The notes under the pieces: generated by a model
The model's input: only the letters and a program-made list of their open reading frames with translations
What the model was told of the DNA's origin: nothing
Database searches by the model: none
Assembly (NCBI RefSeq): GCF_007827955.1
Contig: NZ_VITR01000009.1
Span: forward strand, 227,359 to 291,358
Reading direction: 5' to 3'
Length of the DNA stretch: 64,000 bases
From: Nitrospirillum pindoramense
Lineage (GTDB): Bacteria; Pseudomonadota; Alphaproteobacteria; Azospirillales; Azospirillaceae
Part shown: positions 1-10,300 of the stretch, piece by piece
Layout of the letters: each line of letters starts with the position of its first letter
How positions within the stretch are numbered: the stretch's first letter is position 1
Program-made: the position numbers and the translations under genes

Positions 1-401
1 GGGAAATCACCCGCCACGATGATGGGCTGGGGCGTGCCGTCGGCCTTCAGCGTCAGGGTGATCTGGTCCTTGGCGCCGCCCCCCTCCACCGCCTTCCTAT
101 ACTCGTCCGTCGTCAGGGCGAAGTTGACATGGCCCTTGCCGTCGGCCGGAGCGGCGCCGTTGGTCAGCACGACGGTGACGGTGGCGTCCGGCGCCAAACC
201 GGAACCGGCGCGCACCCGCACCAGGGTCGGACTGGGCGCCCAGGTGACATAGTCGAAGTGGGCGCCCGTCCGGGCATCGCCATGCACCAGGATTTCCACC
301 TGCGGGTCGGCGGCCGCCGCCCCCGCCGCAAGCCCAACCCCCAGCGCCACGGCCGCGCACATTCCCCACCGGCGTGCCATCGCCGTCATTGATCGCCGCA
401 T
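1..401 (-). CDS. Exported protein of unknown function, partial (C-terminus beyond window edge)
   Basis: Reading the minus strand from the ATG at 401 gives about 133 codons still open at base 1, so the C-terminus lies outside the window. The start has a GGGGGA ribosome-binding site four to five bases upstream; in-frame ATGs at 389 and 380 are alternatives. The N-terminus is a clear Sec signal: basic start (MRRSMTAMARRW), a hydrophobic Ala/Gly/Leu core and a likely cleavage after AAAA near residue 31. The mature part is rich in Thr, Val and Ala in alternating patterns suggesting a beta-sandwich. I do not recognise a family. It is transcribed away from psuK. Confidence 0.6.
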   Translation of the reverse strand, partial: MRRSMTAMARRWGMCAAVALGVGLAAGAAAADPQVEILVHGDARTGAHFDYVTWAPSPTLVRVRAGSGLAPDATVTVVLTNGAAPADGKGHVNFALTTDEYRKAVEGGGAKDQITLTLKADGTPQPIIVAGDF

Positions 402-452
402 TCCATCCCCCATCAAGGCGTCCGACGCATTGCCCGTCATAAACGCATTAAT

Positions 453-482
453 ATATAAATAGACAACCTGGAGTATGGACAA
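453..482 (-). promoter_or_regulatory. Possible sigma-70-like promoter for the exported protein
   Basis: On the minus strand TTGTCC (477-482) is followed after 18 bases by TTATAT (453-458), about 50 bases upstream of the ATG at 401. The stretch is much more AT-rich than its surroundings. Seen by eye only. Confidence 0.3.
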
Positions 483-563
483 ATCGGCGTCGCCGGCCAA
501 GACGTATTAAGTTACGAGTTGTGATAAGGGACATACACAACCAGAAGCATGCCAAACGCGCTC

Positions 564-598
564 AAACAATTGTTTTTTGTAAAACAGATGTTTAGATA
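564..598 (+). promoter_or_regulatory. Predicted psuKG promoter with overlapping palindromic operator
   Basis: TTGTTT (570-575), a 17-base spacer and TAGATA (593-598) form a plausible -35/-10 pair 42 bases before the psuK ATG. The perfect 12-base palindrome AAACAATTGTTT (564-575) covers the -35 box, so a bound regulator would block polymerase. The regulator is unknown; the DNA-binding domain fused to the adjacent kinase is one candidate. Confidence 0.4.
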
Positions 599-640
599 GC
601 CCTTTGCGCAGCAGGCGAAGCCGCCACCGGGCCCATCGGC

Positions 641-1747
641 ATGACGACCCTTACCGACCAGGAACGCGCGGTTTTAGCCGCCATCGAAGCCAACCCCTTC
701 GCCAGCCAGCAAGAGATGGCGGACGCCTTGGGCCTGGCCCGCTCCACCATCGCCGCCCATGTCGTCAGCCTGACGCAGAAGGGCCTGCTGCTGGGCCGGG
801 GCTATATCCTGCCGGCGGGCCGCCGCGTGGTATGCCTGGGTGGCGCCGTGCTGGATCGCAAGTACCAGGCGCTGGCCACCCTGGTTCCCGCCACCTCCAA
901 CCCCGTGACCGGGGTGCGCAGCCCCGGCGGCGTCGCCCGCAACGTGGCGGAGAACCTGGCCCGCCTGGCCGTGCCCACCGCCCTGGTTTCCATCGTGGGG
1001 GAGGATGAGGCCGGCCGCGAAATCCTGGGCCATCTGCGGGGCCTCGGCGTGGATGTCAGCCAGGCGGTGACCACTGGCGAGGCCCCCACCGCCGAATACG
1101 CCGCCATTCTGGGGCCGGACGGCGACCTGGCCCTGGCCGCCGCCGACATGCGCATATTCGACCTGTTCACACCGACCCTGCTGGACCGCGCCTGGGCGCA
1201 TCTGGCGGCGGCCAGCTGGGTCTTCGCCGACTGCAACCTGCCGGCCGAAACACTGGCGGCCCTGGCCAGGCGGCGACAGGGCGCGCGCTTCAACCTCGCC
1301 ATCGACGCCGTCTCCATCCCCAAGCTGGCGCGCCTGCCCCGTAACCTGGCGGGCATCGACCTGCTGTTCATGAACCTGGATGAGGCCAACGCCCTGCTGG
1401 GCAGCCACCATGCCGGCCCTGAAGGCGCCGTGGCGGCGGCCCTGGCGCTGCGGGCGCGGGGTACCGGCGGCACGGTCGTCACGCTGGGGGCGATGGGCAC
1501 GGCCATCGCCAGCGATGGCGTCGCCGCCCATATCCCGGCCGTTCCCGCCCAGCCCCTGGACACCACCGGCGCCGGCGACGCCATGATCGCCGGCACCCTC
1601 TCCCGACTGGTGGCCGGCGACGATCTGACCGCCGCCGCCAGGATGGGCGCCCTGGTGGGCGCGCTGACCACCGAAAGCGCCGCCAGCGTCCACCCCGGCC
1701 TGTCACCGCACCTGCTTGACGCCTACCTGCACCGCCTGACGATTTGA
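641..1747 (+). CDS. psuK: PfkB-family pseudouridine kinase with N-terminal helix-turn-helix
   Basis: A 368-residue PfkB-fold sugar/nucleoside kinase. The C-terminal ~300 residues carry the anion-hole and catalytic signature DTTGAGD (residues 307-313, the last Asp being the general base) and the glycine-rich SPGGVARNVAENLARL near the N-terminal side. The first ~60 residues are an added winged-helix domain (QEMADALGLARSTIAAHV), as in YeiI-type kinases. It lies 8 bases before psuG, and the pair fits the pathway pseudouridine to pseudouridine 5'-phosphate to uracil plus ribose 5-phosphate. The psuG neighbour, not the kinase sequence, sets the substrate; another nucleoside is possible. The fused domain may allow self-regulation (inference). 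Confidence 0.85.
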   Translation: MTTLTDQERAVLAAIEANPFASQQEMADALGLARSTIAAHVVSLTQKGLLLGRGYILPAGRRVVCLGGAVLDRKYQALATLVPATSNPVTGVRSPGGVARNVAENLARLAVPTALVSIVGEDEAGREILGHLRGLGVDVSQAVTTGEAPTAEYAAILGPDGDLALAAADMRIFDLFTPTLLDRAWAHLAAASWVFADCNLPAETLAALARRRQGARFNLAIDAVSIPKLARLPRNLAGIDLLFMNLDEANALLGSHHAGPEGAVAAALALRARGTGGTVVTLGAMGTAIASDGVAAHIPAVPAQPLDTTGAGDAMIAGTLSRLVAGDDLTAAARMGALVGALTTESAASVHPGLSPHLLDAYLHRLTI

Positions 1748-1755
1748 GGTCCCCG

Positions 1756-2670
1756 ATGTCTCTTCTGAAACCCGTCCTCAGCCCCGAGGTCGCCGACGCG
1801 CTGGCCGCCGGCCGGCCGGTGGTGGCGCTGGAATCCACCATCATCACCCATGGCATGCCCTACCCCGCCAACCTGGAAACGGCGCTGGCGGTGGAGGATG
1901 TGGTGCGCGCCAACGGCGCCGTACCCGCGACCATCGCCGTGGTTCGGGGCGTGGCCCGCGCCGGCCTGACGGCGGAGGAGCTTGAGGATTTGGCCCAGGC
2001 CAAGGGGGTCGTGAAGGCGTCCAGCCGGGATCTCGCCGCCGTCATGGTGCGGCGGGGCAGCGCCGGCACCACCGTGTCCGCCACCATGCGCCTCGCCGAC
2101 CTGGCCGGCATCCCCCTGTTCGCCACCGGTGGCGTGGGGGGCGTACACCGGGGGGCGGAGGCCACCTTCGACATCTCCGCCGACCTGACGGAGCTGGGCC
2201 GCACGCCCACCACCGTGGTCTGCGCCGGGGTGAAGTCCATCCTGGACATCCCCAAGACGCTGGAGTTCCTGGAAACCCAGCGCGTGCCCGTCATCGCCTA
2301 TGGCAGCGACGACTTCCCCGCCTTCTTCACCCGCAGCAGCGGCCATAAGGCCGACCATCGCCTGGACAGCGCCGAGGAGATCGCCGCCGCCATGCGCCTG
2401 CATCGCGATCTGGGCTGCGGCACCGGCATCCTGATCGCCAACCCCATTCCCGAAGCCGACGCCCTGGACCCCGCCTTCATCGACGGCACCATCGCGGACG
2501 CGGTGGCGGAGGCCGACTCCCGGGGCATCAGCCGCAAGGACCTGACGCCCTTCCTGCTGGCCCGCATCAACGAGCTGTCGGGCGGTCGCAGCCTGACGGC
2601 CAACATCGCCCTGGTGAAGAACAACGCCGCCCTGGCCGCCCGCATCGCCGTGGCCTACGCCGCCGGCTGA
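1756..2670 (+). CDS. psuG: Pseudouridine-5'-phosphate glycosidase
   Basis: A 304-residue protein matching PsuG (IndA family) along its whole length. It cleaves the C-C glycosidic bond of pseudouridine 5'-phosphate to uracil and ribose 5-phosphate, a reversible Mn-dependent reaction in the cytoplasm. Visible family landmarks are ALESTIITHGMPYP with Glu26, VKASSRDL with Lys87, the GGVGGVHRGAE and FDISADL segment, GVKSILDIPKT, and the C-terminal SLTANIALVKNNA. I chose the ATG at 1756 because GAGG at 1746-1749 is well spaced; an in-frame TTG at 1744 overlaps the psuK stop but lacks a ribosome-binding site. It is co-transcribed with psuK. Confidence 0.95.
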   Translation: MSLLKPVLSPEVADALAAGRPVVALESTIITHGMPYPANLETALAVEDVVRANGAVPATIAVVRGVARAGLTAEELEDLAQAKGVVKASSRDLAAVMVRRGSAGTTVSATMRLADLAGIPLFATGGVGGVHRGAEATFDISADLTELGRTPTTVVCAGVKSILDIPKTLEFLETQRVPVIAYGSDDFPAFFTRSSGHKADHRLDSAEEIAAAMRLHRDLGCGTGILIANPIPEADALDPAFIDGTIADAVAEADSRGISRKDLTPFLLARINELSGGRSLTANIALVKNNAALAARIAVAYAAG

Positions 2671-2742
2671 GGCCGGCTTGACAGCGGGACGGTCGCCGAC
2701 GGACCTTCATGGCGAATGGTCTGATCAGCCAAAAGGAAAGCC

Positions 2743-3237
2743 ATGCGCCGTCCCCTGTTGCCGCAGCCCCAGGTGCCGCAGCGCATGCGGGCCGTGCTCC
2801 AGCGCCGGGCGGACTGGCTGCCGTCCGTGCGGCGCGTTGCGCTCTATGGCCTGGCGCTGGCCGCCGGTACCATGGCGCTGCAATGGCTGGATTATCAGCG
2901 TCTGGCCCGCGCCCATTCCGACGACATCACCCTGTTCCTGATCGCGGCCGGCTTCCTCGCCCTGGGTGTCGCGGTGGGCGTTCGGCTCATGCGCCCCGCC
3001 CCGCCGCTGCCGGTCGAGGGCAACGTCCAGGCCCAGGCCGGGCTGGGCATCAGCACGCGCGAGATGGCCGTGTTGCGTGAGCTGGCCGCCGGACGGTCCA
3101 ACAAGGAGATCGCGCTGGTGCTGGACATCTCGCCCAACACGGTGAAGACGCACCTGGCCCGGCTGTTCGAGAAGCTGGGCGCCCAGCGCCGCACCGACGC
3201 CGTCAACCGCGCCCGCGAGCTGGGCCTGGTGCCCTGA
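2743..3237 (+). CDS. Membrane-anchored LuxR-type transcriptional regulator
   Basis: A 164-residue protein with two hydrophobic segments (about residues 32-50 and 63-81) followed by a C-terminal LuxR/GerE helix-turn-helix. The HTH is complete: STREMAVLRELAAGRSNKEIA, then DISPNTVKTHLARLFEKL and a final basic helix ending GLVP. There is no receiver or autoinducer domain, so it is an inner-membrane one-component regulator. The ATG has AAAGGAAA just upstream. The DUF4199 membrane protein begins 104 bases downstream in the same direction; such LuxR/DUF4199 pairs recur in proteobacteria, which suggests the regulator controls it. Confidence 0.8.
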   Translation: MRRPLLPQPQVPQRMRAVLQRRADWLPSVRRVALYGLALAAGTMALQWLDYQRLARAHSDDITLFLIAAGFLALGVAVGVRLMRPAPPLPVEGNVQAQAGLGISTREMAVLRELAAGRSNKEIALVLDISPNTVKTHLARLFEKLGAQRRTDAVNRARELGLVP

Positions 3238-3341
3238 ACAATGGGTGATTCCAGCCAAATCACCCGTTCGGGCGATTGCCCGCGGCCGGATTTGCGGGGC
3301 ACTGAGGGGCACGGATAACACGGAACCAAAGGGGCGTTCGC

Positions 3342-3893
3342 ATGCTGCGCAAAATCCTGACCTACGGCTTGGCCGCCGGCCTCATTTCCGGCTTGGCCAT
3401 GGCGGTGCTGACCACGGTCCCACACGGCCACCTGCCCATGGCCGTCGAAATGGCCCTGGGCTATGCCACCATGCTGGTGGGGCTCAGCACCATTTTCCTG
3501 GCGGTGAAGCGCCACCGCGATACCACATTGGGCGGCGTCATCCGTTTCTGGCCGGCCCTGTTCCTGGGCCTGGGCATCAGCGTCGTCGGCGGGGTGATCT
3601 ACGCCCTGGCGTGGGAAGTGACGCAGGCCCTGCACCACATGGATTATGTCAACGACTACGCCCAGGCGATGATCAGCCAGCAGAAGGCCAAGGGCGCCTC
3701 GGACGAGGCCCTGGCCGCCCTGACGGCGGAGATGGACAAGATGAAGGCGAAGTACGCCAACCCCTTCTATCGGCTGTCCATGACCTTTAACGAGATCTTC
3801 CCCGTCGGCGTGCTGGTGTCGCTGGTCTCCGCCGGCCTGCTGCGCGACAGCCGCTTCTGGCCCGCCCGCCGCGTGCCGGCCGCCCTGGCCTGA
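3342..3893 (+). CDS. DUF4199 family membrane protein
   Basis: A 183-residue inner-membrane protein with four predicted transmembrane segments: residues about 5-24, 38-53, 64-88 and a C-terminal one near 155-172. Between the third and fourth is a hydrophilic, Lys/Ala/Met-rich helix (QQKAKGASDEALAALTAEMD), typical of DUF4199. The function of the family is unknown. It follows the LuxR-type regulator with its own start region (GGGGCG before the ATG). Its stop codon abuts the end of the convergent cupin gene with no spacer and no visible terminator. Confidence 0.75.
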   Translation: MLRKILTYGLAAGLISGLAMAVLTTVPHGHLPMAVEMALGYATMLVGLSTIFLAVKRHRDTTLGGVIRFWPALFLGLGISVVGGVIYALAWEVTQALHHMDYVNDYAQAMISQQKAKGASDEALAALTAEMDKMKAKYANPFYRLSMTFNEIFPVGVLVSLVSAGLLRDSRFWPARRVPAALA

Positions 3894-4571
3894 TCAGAAA
3901 GCGCAGACGTCGGGTTGCAGCAACGGCCCGGCCTTCAGCCAGACGCGGGCCCCCTGCCCGCCGGTATGGACCACCAGGTCCTGGCCGGCGGGCAAGCGCA
4001 GCCAGGATTGGGCGCCGAACGCCTCGTCCCCTTCGGCGAAGCCACCGGAGAGGACCAGCAACTCAAGGCCCTGCGGGTTACTCAGGCGCACATCCGCGTC
4101 TGGCACCCAATCCTCCAGCCGCACCTCCTCATGCCCATCGGCGAACAGGCGCAGGGCCCGCTCGACGCCAGGGCAGGCGGGCAGCGCCTCCCCCTCCCCC
4201 GGCTGGCGCACGACGCGCTCGGCATCCGTCGCCCGGAACTGCCACAGCTTCACGAAGATGACGCAGCCGGGCGCGGAACCCGGGGCGTGGCCGCTGCCGG
4301 GCGGATTGCGGACATAGGTGCCGGCGGGGAAATCACCCGTCTCATCCTGGAACACGCCCTCCAGCACCAGGAACTCCTCCCCGCCTGGATGGCGATGGGT
4401 GGGGAAGCGGCTGCCGGCGGCATAGCGGACGATGGAGGTGGCGCGCGCCTTCTCATCCCCGATACGCGACAGCATGCGGCGGTCCACACCGGGGGATGGG
4501 CTGGGCACCCACTCCATGCCACCGGCATGCACCACCGTGCGCACCGTCAGGTCATCGTTCAGCCGCATCAT
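3894..4571 (-). CDS. ChrR-like cupin protein
   Basis: A 225-residue double-cupin protein. The first cupin (residues about 40-100) has the metal-binding pattern HRHPGGEEFLVLEG with two His and one Glu, as in ChrR-type anti-sigma C-terminal domains; the second (about 140-215) is degenerate and lacks the His cluster. No zinc-binding anti-sigma N-terminal domain or sigma-factor neighbour is present, so it is a stand-alone cupin, perhaps a metal-dependent sensor or dioxygenase-like enzyme. It lies 85 bases downstream of the metalloprotease on the same strand and may be co-transcribed. GGAAGGGGAAA precedes the chosen ATG. Confidence 0.75.
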   Translation of the reverse strand: MMRLNDDLTVRTVVHAGGMEWVPSPSPGVDRRMLSRIGDEKARATSIVRYAAGSRFPTHRHPGGEEFLVLEGVFQDETGDFPAGTYVRNPPGSGHAPGSAPGCVIFVKLWQFRATDAERVVRQPGEGEALPACPGVERALRLFADGHEEVRLEDWVPDADVRLSNPQGLELLVLSGGFAEGDEAFGAQSWLRLPAGQDLVVHTGGQGARVWLKAGPLLQPDVCAF

Positions 4572-4656
4572 GGCATTTCCCCTTCCTCAACAGGCGGAGC
4601 CGCGCGGCCCCGCCCGACATATGGGTGGGCAGAGCTTTCGCGGGAAGCCTGGCCGC

Positions 4657-7152
4657 TCAGGGCAAATCCATCCAGTCGCTTTCCCCGCCGATGGGATCGC
4701 CAGGCGGTACGTCCACCGCGCGGGAACGGTCGGCCAGCAGCTTGTCCGCCTGCTGCGGGTCCAGCAGCTGGCGGGCCAGGCTGAGGCCCCAGGCGCGCTC
4801 CTCCGCGTCCCCCCGTCCCCGGGCCAGCGCCTCGGCAACCTCATGCACGCGCTGGTCCAGCAGGGCGGCCACCTCCGGCGTGGTGCCGGGGCGGCGGGCC
4901 ACCTGGGCCATGGTGACGATGGCGCGATAGGCGACCCGGCGGCTGACGGCGTCGGTCTTGTCGGGCAGGACGGTGGACACCAGCCGCTCCAGCACCTCAT
5001 TCACCCCCAGCGCCTGGGGATCGGCGGCGTGTTGCACCGCCAGCCGCGCCAGGCGGCTGGGCGCCAGCAGGGTGTTGAGGGTGACGGAGGCCGCGACGTC
5101 CGCCGCCACCAGCGGGTCGAACACCGGGCCGCCGGCGGTGGCGAACAGCTCGATATCGAACTGGCGGTTGTCGCTGCCGTTGCGCGCGGCGGACAGCAGG
5201 GGCAGCAGGCCGGCCGGCACGCGCAACTGATCGGCCGACAGGGTGGCGAGCAGGGCCGACAGGGCGGCACGCTGGGCATCGGCGGCCACGGGCACCGACG
5301 CCTCCCGCCCGTCGCCCTTCACCGCATAGGCGAAGGTGACGCCGCCCACCGACTTGGCGGCGGCGTTCACCTGATAGCGGTGCAACAGCCAGATGGGCAC
5401 GAAGCGGCGGCGCAGCTCGGCCACCGCCTCCCCCGGCGCCAGCGCCCTCAGGCCGAACTGCTCGATGGCGGCGCGGCGCACGGCCATGAGGCGGGTCAGC
5501 TCCGCCACCGGGTCGGCACCGTCATCCCACAGGCCACCCCAGGGCTGGGCCGTGTCCGGCCGGCGGGCGTTGTCGTCCTGGACATAGCGCAGGCCGGCCG
5601 CCACCGCCGCCGCGGCCTTGGCGTCGGCCGCCGCCTGGTCGTCCTGGCCGGCCGGCGCGGTTCCGTACAGCCAATCCACCGTCGCCCTGTCCCAGGCGCC
5701 CACGCCGGTGCCATAGGCGTCCGACAGGTCGGGGTGGCCATCCACCAGGCCGATGCGCGGGGCGGGATAGTCCATGACCGAGGCGCGGCCCTGGGTGCTG
5801 GCGGCGAAGTTATGGGCGAAGCCCAGGGCGTGCCCCACCTCATGCGCGCCCAATTGGCGCAAACGGGCCAGCGCCACCTGCACCGGATCGTTGGGCCCGC
5901 CGGTCCCGATCTTGTCCGCCCCCACCAGGCCCTGGAAGATCAGGATGTCCTGCCGCACCCGTTCGGAGCCTAAGACCACCATGCCCTTCACGATCTCCCC
6001 CGTGCGCGGGTCCACGATCTCCTGCCCGTAGGACCAGCCGCGGGTGGCGCGGTCCACCCAGTTGACGATGTTGTAGCGCACGTCCATGGGGTCCACGCCC
6101 TCGGGCAGCGGCTCCGCCTTGAAGGCATCGATGTAGCCGGCGGCCTCGAAGGCCTGCGCCCACCAGTTGATGCCCTGCAGCAGGGCGGTGCGCATCGGCT
6201 CCGGCACCGTGCGGTCCAGGTAGAAGACGATGGGTTTCTTGACGCGGGAACGGGCGGCGGCCGGGTCCACCCTTTCCAGGCGGAAGCGGTTGGCCACGTC
6301 GTGCACCACGTCCTGGCCCAGGGGGCGGCCGTAATCCACCGCCTGGGTGGAGAAGCCGCCCATGCGGGGGTCGAAGGCGCGCGGGGTGAAGCCGGGGCCT
6401 GGCAGGCGCACGAAGCTGTGATGGACGGTGAAGCTGACCTGCCGGGCGTCGGGAGCAATGTTCTCCACCTCCGCCCCCGGATGATCGGAAGTGTAGGTCT
6501 GGATGGCGTCGACCTCCAGATTGTCGGGAAACAGCTTGAGCGAGGCGGGATCGGCGGCGCTCAAGCCCCCGTCCAGCCTGAAGCCCCGGCCCGCCCCCTG
6601 CGGCGCGCCGCCGGTGCCGATGGCGTCGCCCTCCTGCCCCAGCGACTTGGCGATGCCCAGCATGTCGGCGGTCAGGAACTTGGCGATGTCCACCGCCACC
6701 CGCCCGTCGGGCAATGCCACGGCATCCCCCATCCAGACGATGGAGGTGGCGAAGTCGGCACTGGGACCGGCGGCCGTGGGATTGCGGAAGCGCGGGTTCT
6801 CGAACTGAAGGGCGACCTTGGCGCCCACCAGGCGGAAGGCCAGCACCTGCGTCTGCCCGATGCGTCCCCGGTCCAGGAAGGTGGGGGCGGAGCCCAGGCC
6901 CGTGCGCAGCGCCGGCGTGTAGAGGTACCGCGCCATCACACCGTCGCTGCCCGGCGCCGGCAGGGTCAGGAAGATCTTGCCCTGGGTCTTGTCGACCCGG
7001 ACCGGCATCAGGCCATCCTGGAGGGGAAGGCCCTGCAGGGCGGGCGGAGTTGCGGCGACAGGCGCGCCGGGTGCGGCGGATGCGATGGTCGTGACCAACG
7101 CCCCATTCGCGACCAGGGTCAGGGCCAGGACGGCCACCAGGGAAGTGCGCAA
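4657..7152 (-). CDS. Exported zinc-dependent metalloprotease (DUF5117/DUF4953 type)
   Basis: An 831-residue secreted metalloprotease. I chose the TTG at 7152, preceded by GGGGG, because it gives a clean Sec signal (MRTSLVAVLALTLVANGALV, cleavage near AAPG); a longer reading from 7212 adds 20 non-signal residues. The catalytic motif is HEVGHALGFAHN (437-448), the metzincin-like HExxHxxGxxH, followed by the turn SVMDYPAPR with its Met. The upstream region carries DUF5117-like blocks and the downstream region DUF4953. Such proteins are common beside TonB receptors in proteobacteria and are thought to degrade peptides in the periplasm or outside the cell. The substrate is unknown. Confidence 0.85.
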   Translation of the reverse strand: MRTSLVAVLALTLVANGALVTTIASAAPGAPVAATPPALQGLPLQDGLMPVRVDKTQGKIFLTLPAPGSDGVMARYLYTPALRTGLGSAPTFLDRGRIGQTQVLAFRLVGAKVALQFENPRFRNPTAAGPSADFATSIVWMGDAVALPDGRVAVDIAKFLTADMLGIAKSLGQEGDAIGTGGAPQGAGRGFRLDGGLSAADPASLKLFPDNLEVDAIQTYTSDHPGAEVENIAPDARQVSFTVHHSFVRLPGPGFTPRAFDPRMGGFSTQAVDYGRPLGQDVVHDVANRFRLERVDPAAARSRVKKPIVFYLDRTVPEPMRTALLQGINWWAQAFEAAGYIDAFKAEPLPEGVDPMDVRYNIVNWVDRATRGWSYGQEIVDPRTGEIVKGMVVLGSERVRQDILIFQGLVGADKIGTGGPNDPVQVALARLRQLGAHEVGHALGFAHNFAASTQGRASVMDYPAPRIGLVDGHPDLSDAYGTGVGAWDRATVDWLYGTAPAGQDDQAAADAKAAAAVAAGLRYVQDDNARRPDTAQPWGGLWDDGADPVAELTRLMAVRRAAIEQFGLRALAPGEAVAELRRRFVPIWLLHRYQVNAAAKSVGGVTFAYAVKGDGREASVPVAADAQRAALSALLATLSADQLRVPAGLLPLLSAARNGSDNRQFDIELFATAGGPVFDPLVAADVAASVTLNTLLAPSRLARLAVQHAADPQALGVNEVLERLVSTVLPDKTDAVSRRVAYRAIVTMAQVARRPGTTPEVAALLDQRVHEVAEALARGRGDAEERAWGLSLARQLLDPQQADKLLADRSRAVDVPPGDPIGGESDWMDLP

Positions 7153-7353
7153 CGGATGCCCCCATGTTCCTTTGTTGGGCGAACGATGGGTCAAAACCCC
7201 GGTGCGGCACAAGGCCCGACGAGAGCAAGATATTGAAAAGCCACCTGAGATCCGCTGAAAATTCCCGATGCCCTGACCAGAAGATAGCGTGCCGGTAGCA
7301 AGCGGCGGGTGTTAAGACACGCCCCGCATGTTATGGTCCCATGCATTGTGTGA

Positions 7354-10300
7354 ATGATGGGCGGCAGTATCTTGAGCGTGGCGCGGATAGGCGGTTCCCT
7401 CATACGCGGCATCCGGTTGTGCGGTATCGCGCTGCTGATGGCCGGGGCCGGTCTTTACCCTCATGCCTGGGCCGCCGGGATGGAGCGGTGGTCAGGCCTA
7501 GCGGAAACGGTGTTCCAGAATTATGGCCGGGACCAGGGGCTGCCCCACCCGGTGCCCACCGCCCTTGTGCAGGATCATGACGGCTTCATCTGGGTGGGGA
7601 CGCAAAGCGGCCTGGCCCGCTGGGACGGATACCGCTTCAAGAGCTACACCGCCGACCTGGCCGTGGCTGGCAGCCTGCCCAGCGACTTCGTCAAAAGCCT
7701 GTTCGTCGACCCCGACGGCCACCTGTGGGTGGGCACCAACAGCCTGGCGCTATACGACGCCGCCGGCGACAGGTTCGAAACCATACCCCTAGGCCCCATC
7801 GCCGGCCGGCCGGACATCGGCGCCATCACCGGCGACGGCGATCACGGCCTGTGGATCGGAACCGAGGACGGTTTGCGCCACCTGGACATCGCCAGCAGGG
7901 CGGTGACCGCCCTGCGCGCCGGCGCGCCGCAGGTGGGCGATCTGCCAGCTGGCCGGGTGCAGGCGGTGCTGCGCGACGGCGCCGGCGGCCTGTGGGTGGG
8001 CACGGCCCGGGGTTTGGCCTATCGGGCCCCGGACGGTGCCACTTTCACGGCGGTGCCGCTGCCCCAGGCCACGAGCGCCGACACGCAGCCAACGAACGTC
8101 TCGGTCCTGTTCCAGGATGGTGACGGGCGCATCTGGATCGGGACCATCCGCCAAGGCTTGTTCGTCATCGACACGCCGGGCGCGTCCCCGCACGCGGTGA
8201 ATCCCGGCGCCACCGACCTGATGGGCTGGATCTCCGCCATCTGCGCCGCGGGTCCCGATGAGATTTGGGTAGGTCTGCGCAACCGCAGCATCGTCGTCAT
8301 CGACACCCGCACGGGCGCGATGCGGCCCATCCGCCATGACCGCACCCAGCCCAACAGCCTGGCCCATGACGACATCTGGGCGCTGATGCGCGACAGCGCG
8401 GGGTCGCTGTGGGTGGGCGGCACAGGCGGCCTCAGCTACCACCCCCATGACAGCGGCCTGATCGCCACCGTGTTCGGCGGCAGCCGGCCCGGAGGCCTGA
8501 GCGCCAGCGACGTGTTCGCCGTGATGGCGGCCCGCGACGGCCACGTCTGGCTGGGGTATTTCGATGGCGGCGTCGATGTGATCGACCCACTGGCCGGGCG
8601 GGTGGCGGCGCTGCGCCCCGATCCCGGGCGGCCGGAGGACGCGCTGCCCCCCGACATCGTCTATTCCATGACCCAGGATGAGGCGGGCCGCGTGTACATC
8701 GCCACGCGGCGCGGTGTTTACCGCGCCGATGCGGCGGCATTGGCCGTGCGCCGCGTCACCCTTTCGGGCCGCGATCCCGCCGCTCCGACCGAAACCATTG
8801 TCATCCACCAGGGCATGCTGTGGGTGGGCGGCGAAGAGGATGGGCTCCACAGCTATTCCATGGACGGTCCCGGCGGCACGCCGGGGCGCCCGGTCTTCGG
8901 TGGAGCCCCCCACGATCAGGAGCAACTGTCCGATCGCACCATCCGTGCCCTGCTTACCGTCGGCGATCATGAACTGTGGATCGGCACCCGGAACGGACTG
9001 AACCACTTCGACCTGGCCACCGGCAAGGTCGAACACATAGCCCCTGCCCCGGAAGACCCCCAGGGCCTGCCCGACCCTTATATCTCCAGCCTGCTTATCG
9101 ACCGCCAGGGGCGCCTGTGGGTGGGCACCTTCGGCGGCGGCCTGGCGCTGATGACCGGACGCGACGCGAACGGCAAGCCGCGCTTCCGCCACTTCGGCAT
9201 CGCCCAGGGCATGCCCCACCCCAATGTGTGCAGCCTGCAGATGGATGGGGAGGGCGTCATCTGGGCCGGCACCGACGACGGCCTGGCGCGCATCGACCCG
9301 CAAACCCTGGAAATCCGGGCGGTGCGCCGGGCTGATGGGTCCGCCCTGGTGGACTATTTCGTGGGCGCCAGCGCCGCCACCCCGGCCGGTGAGGCGCTGT
9401 TCGGCTCCAAGGGCGGGCTGACCGTGGTGCGTCCCGGCACCCTGCCCGCCTGGCGCTTCGCGGCCCCCGTGGTCATCACCGACCTGCGGGTGGGCGGCCA
9501 AGCCTATCCCGTGGGGCGGCTGAAGAAGGATGCGCCCCTGGTCCTGACCCCCGAGACGGACAGCCTGGCGGTGGAGTTCGCCGCCCTGGACTACACGTCA
9601 CCGGGCCGGAACCTCTACGCCTACCAGCTGGAGGGCTATGATTCCGGGTGGATCAAGGCCGACGTGACCCGCCGCCTGGCGCTGTATTCCAACCTGCCGC
9701 CGGGCAACTACACCCTGCGGCTGCGGGGCAGCAACCGCGACGGCCTGTGGACGGAACGGGACATGGCCCTGCCGCTGCGCGTGACGCCGGCCTGGTACCA
9801 GCGCCTATGGGTGCGGCTGCTGGCCGCGGGGCTACTGGTTTTGGCGGTGGTGGTGGTGGTGCGGTGGCGCACCCGTTACCTGCGGCGGCGGCAGGCGGAA
9901 CTGGAACACCAGATCGCGGACCGCACCGCCGACTTGCGCGCCGCCAATGACCGCCTGCTGCACCTGGCCACCACCGACCCGCTGACCGGCTGTGCCAACC
10001 GCCGCCACTTCATGGAACGTGCGCAGGATATGGTGGCACTGGCCAATCGCCACGGCACGCCCCTGACGCTGGCCATCCTGGACCTGGACGACTTCAAGCG
10101 CGTGAACGACACCCACGGCCATCCCGGTGGCGACGCCGTGCTGGCCACCGCCGGCCGGATGATCGCCAGCCATGTGCGCGGCACCGACCTGGTGGGGCGC
10201 ATCGGCGGGGAGGAATTCGCCGTGGTGATGCCACATACCGCGGCCCAGGGCGCCCGCCTGCTGGCCGACCGGGTGCGCCAGGCCATCGGCGACGACTGCG

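Noticed and set aside
4432..5973. 513-codon open frame antisense to the metalloprotease
   Set aside because: Gly/Arg/His/Gln-rich translation typical of reversed high-GC codons; the opposite strand has a complete enzyme with motifs.
7789..9501. 570-codon frame antisense to the diguanylate cyclase
   Set aside because: Mirror of the propeller repeats; low-complexity composition and no start signal.
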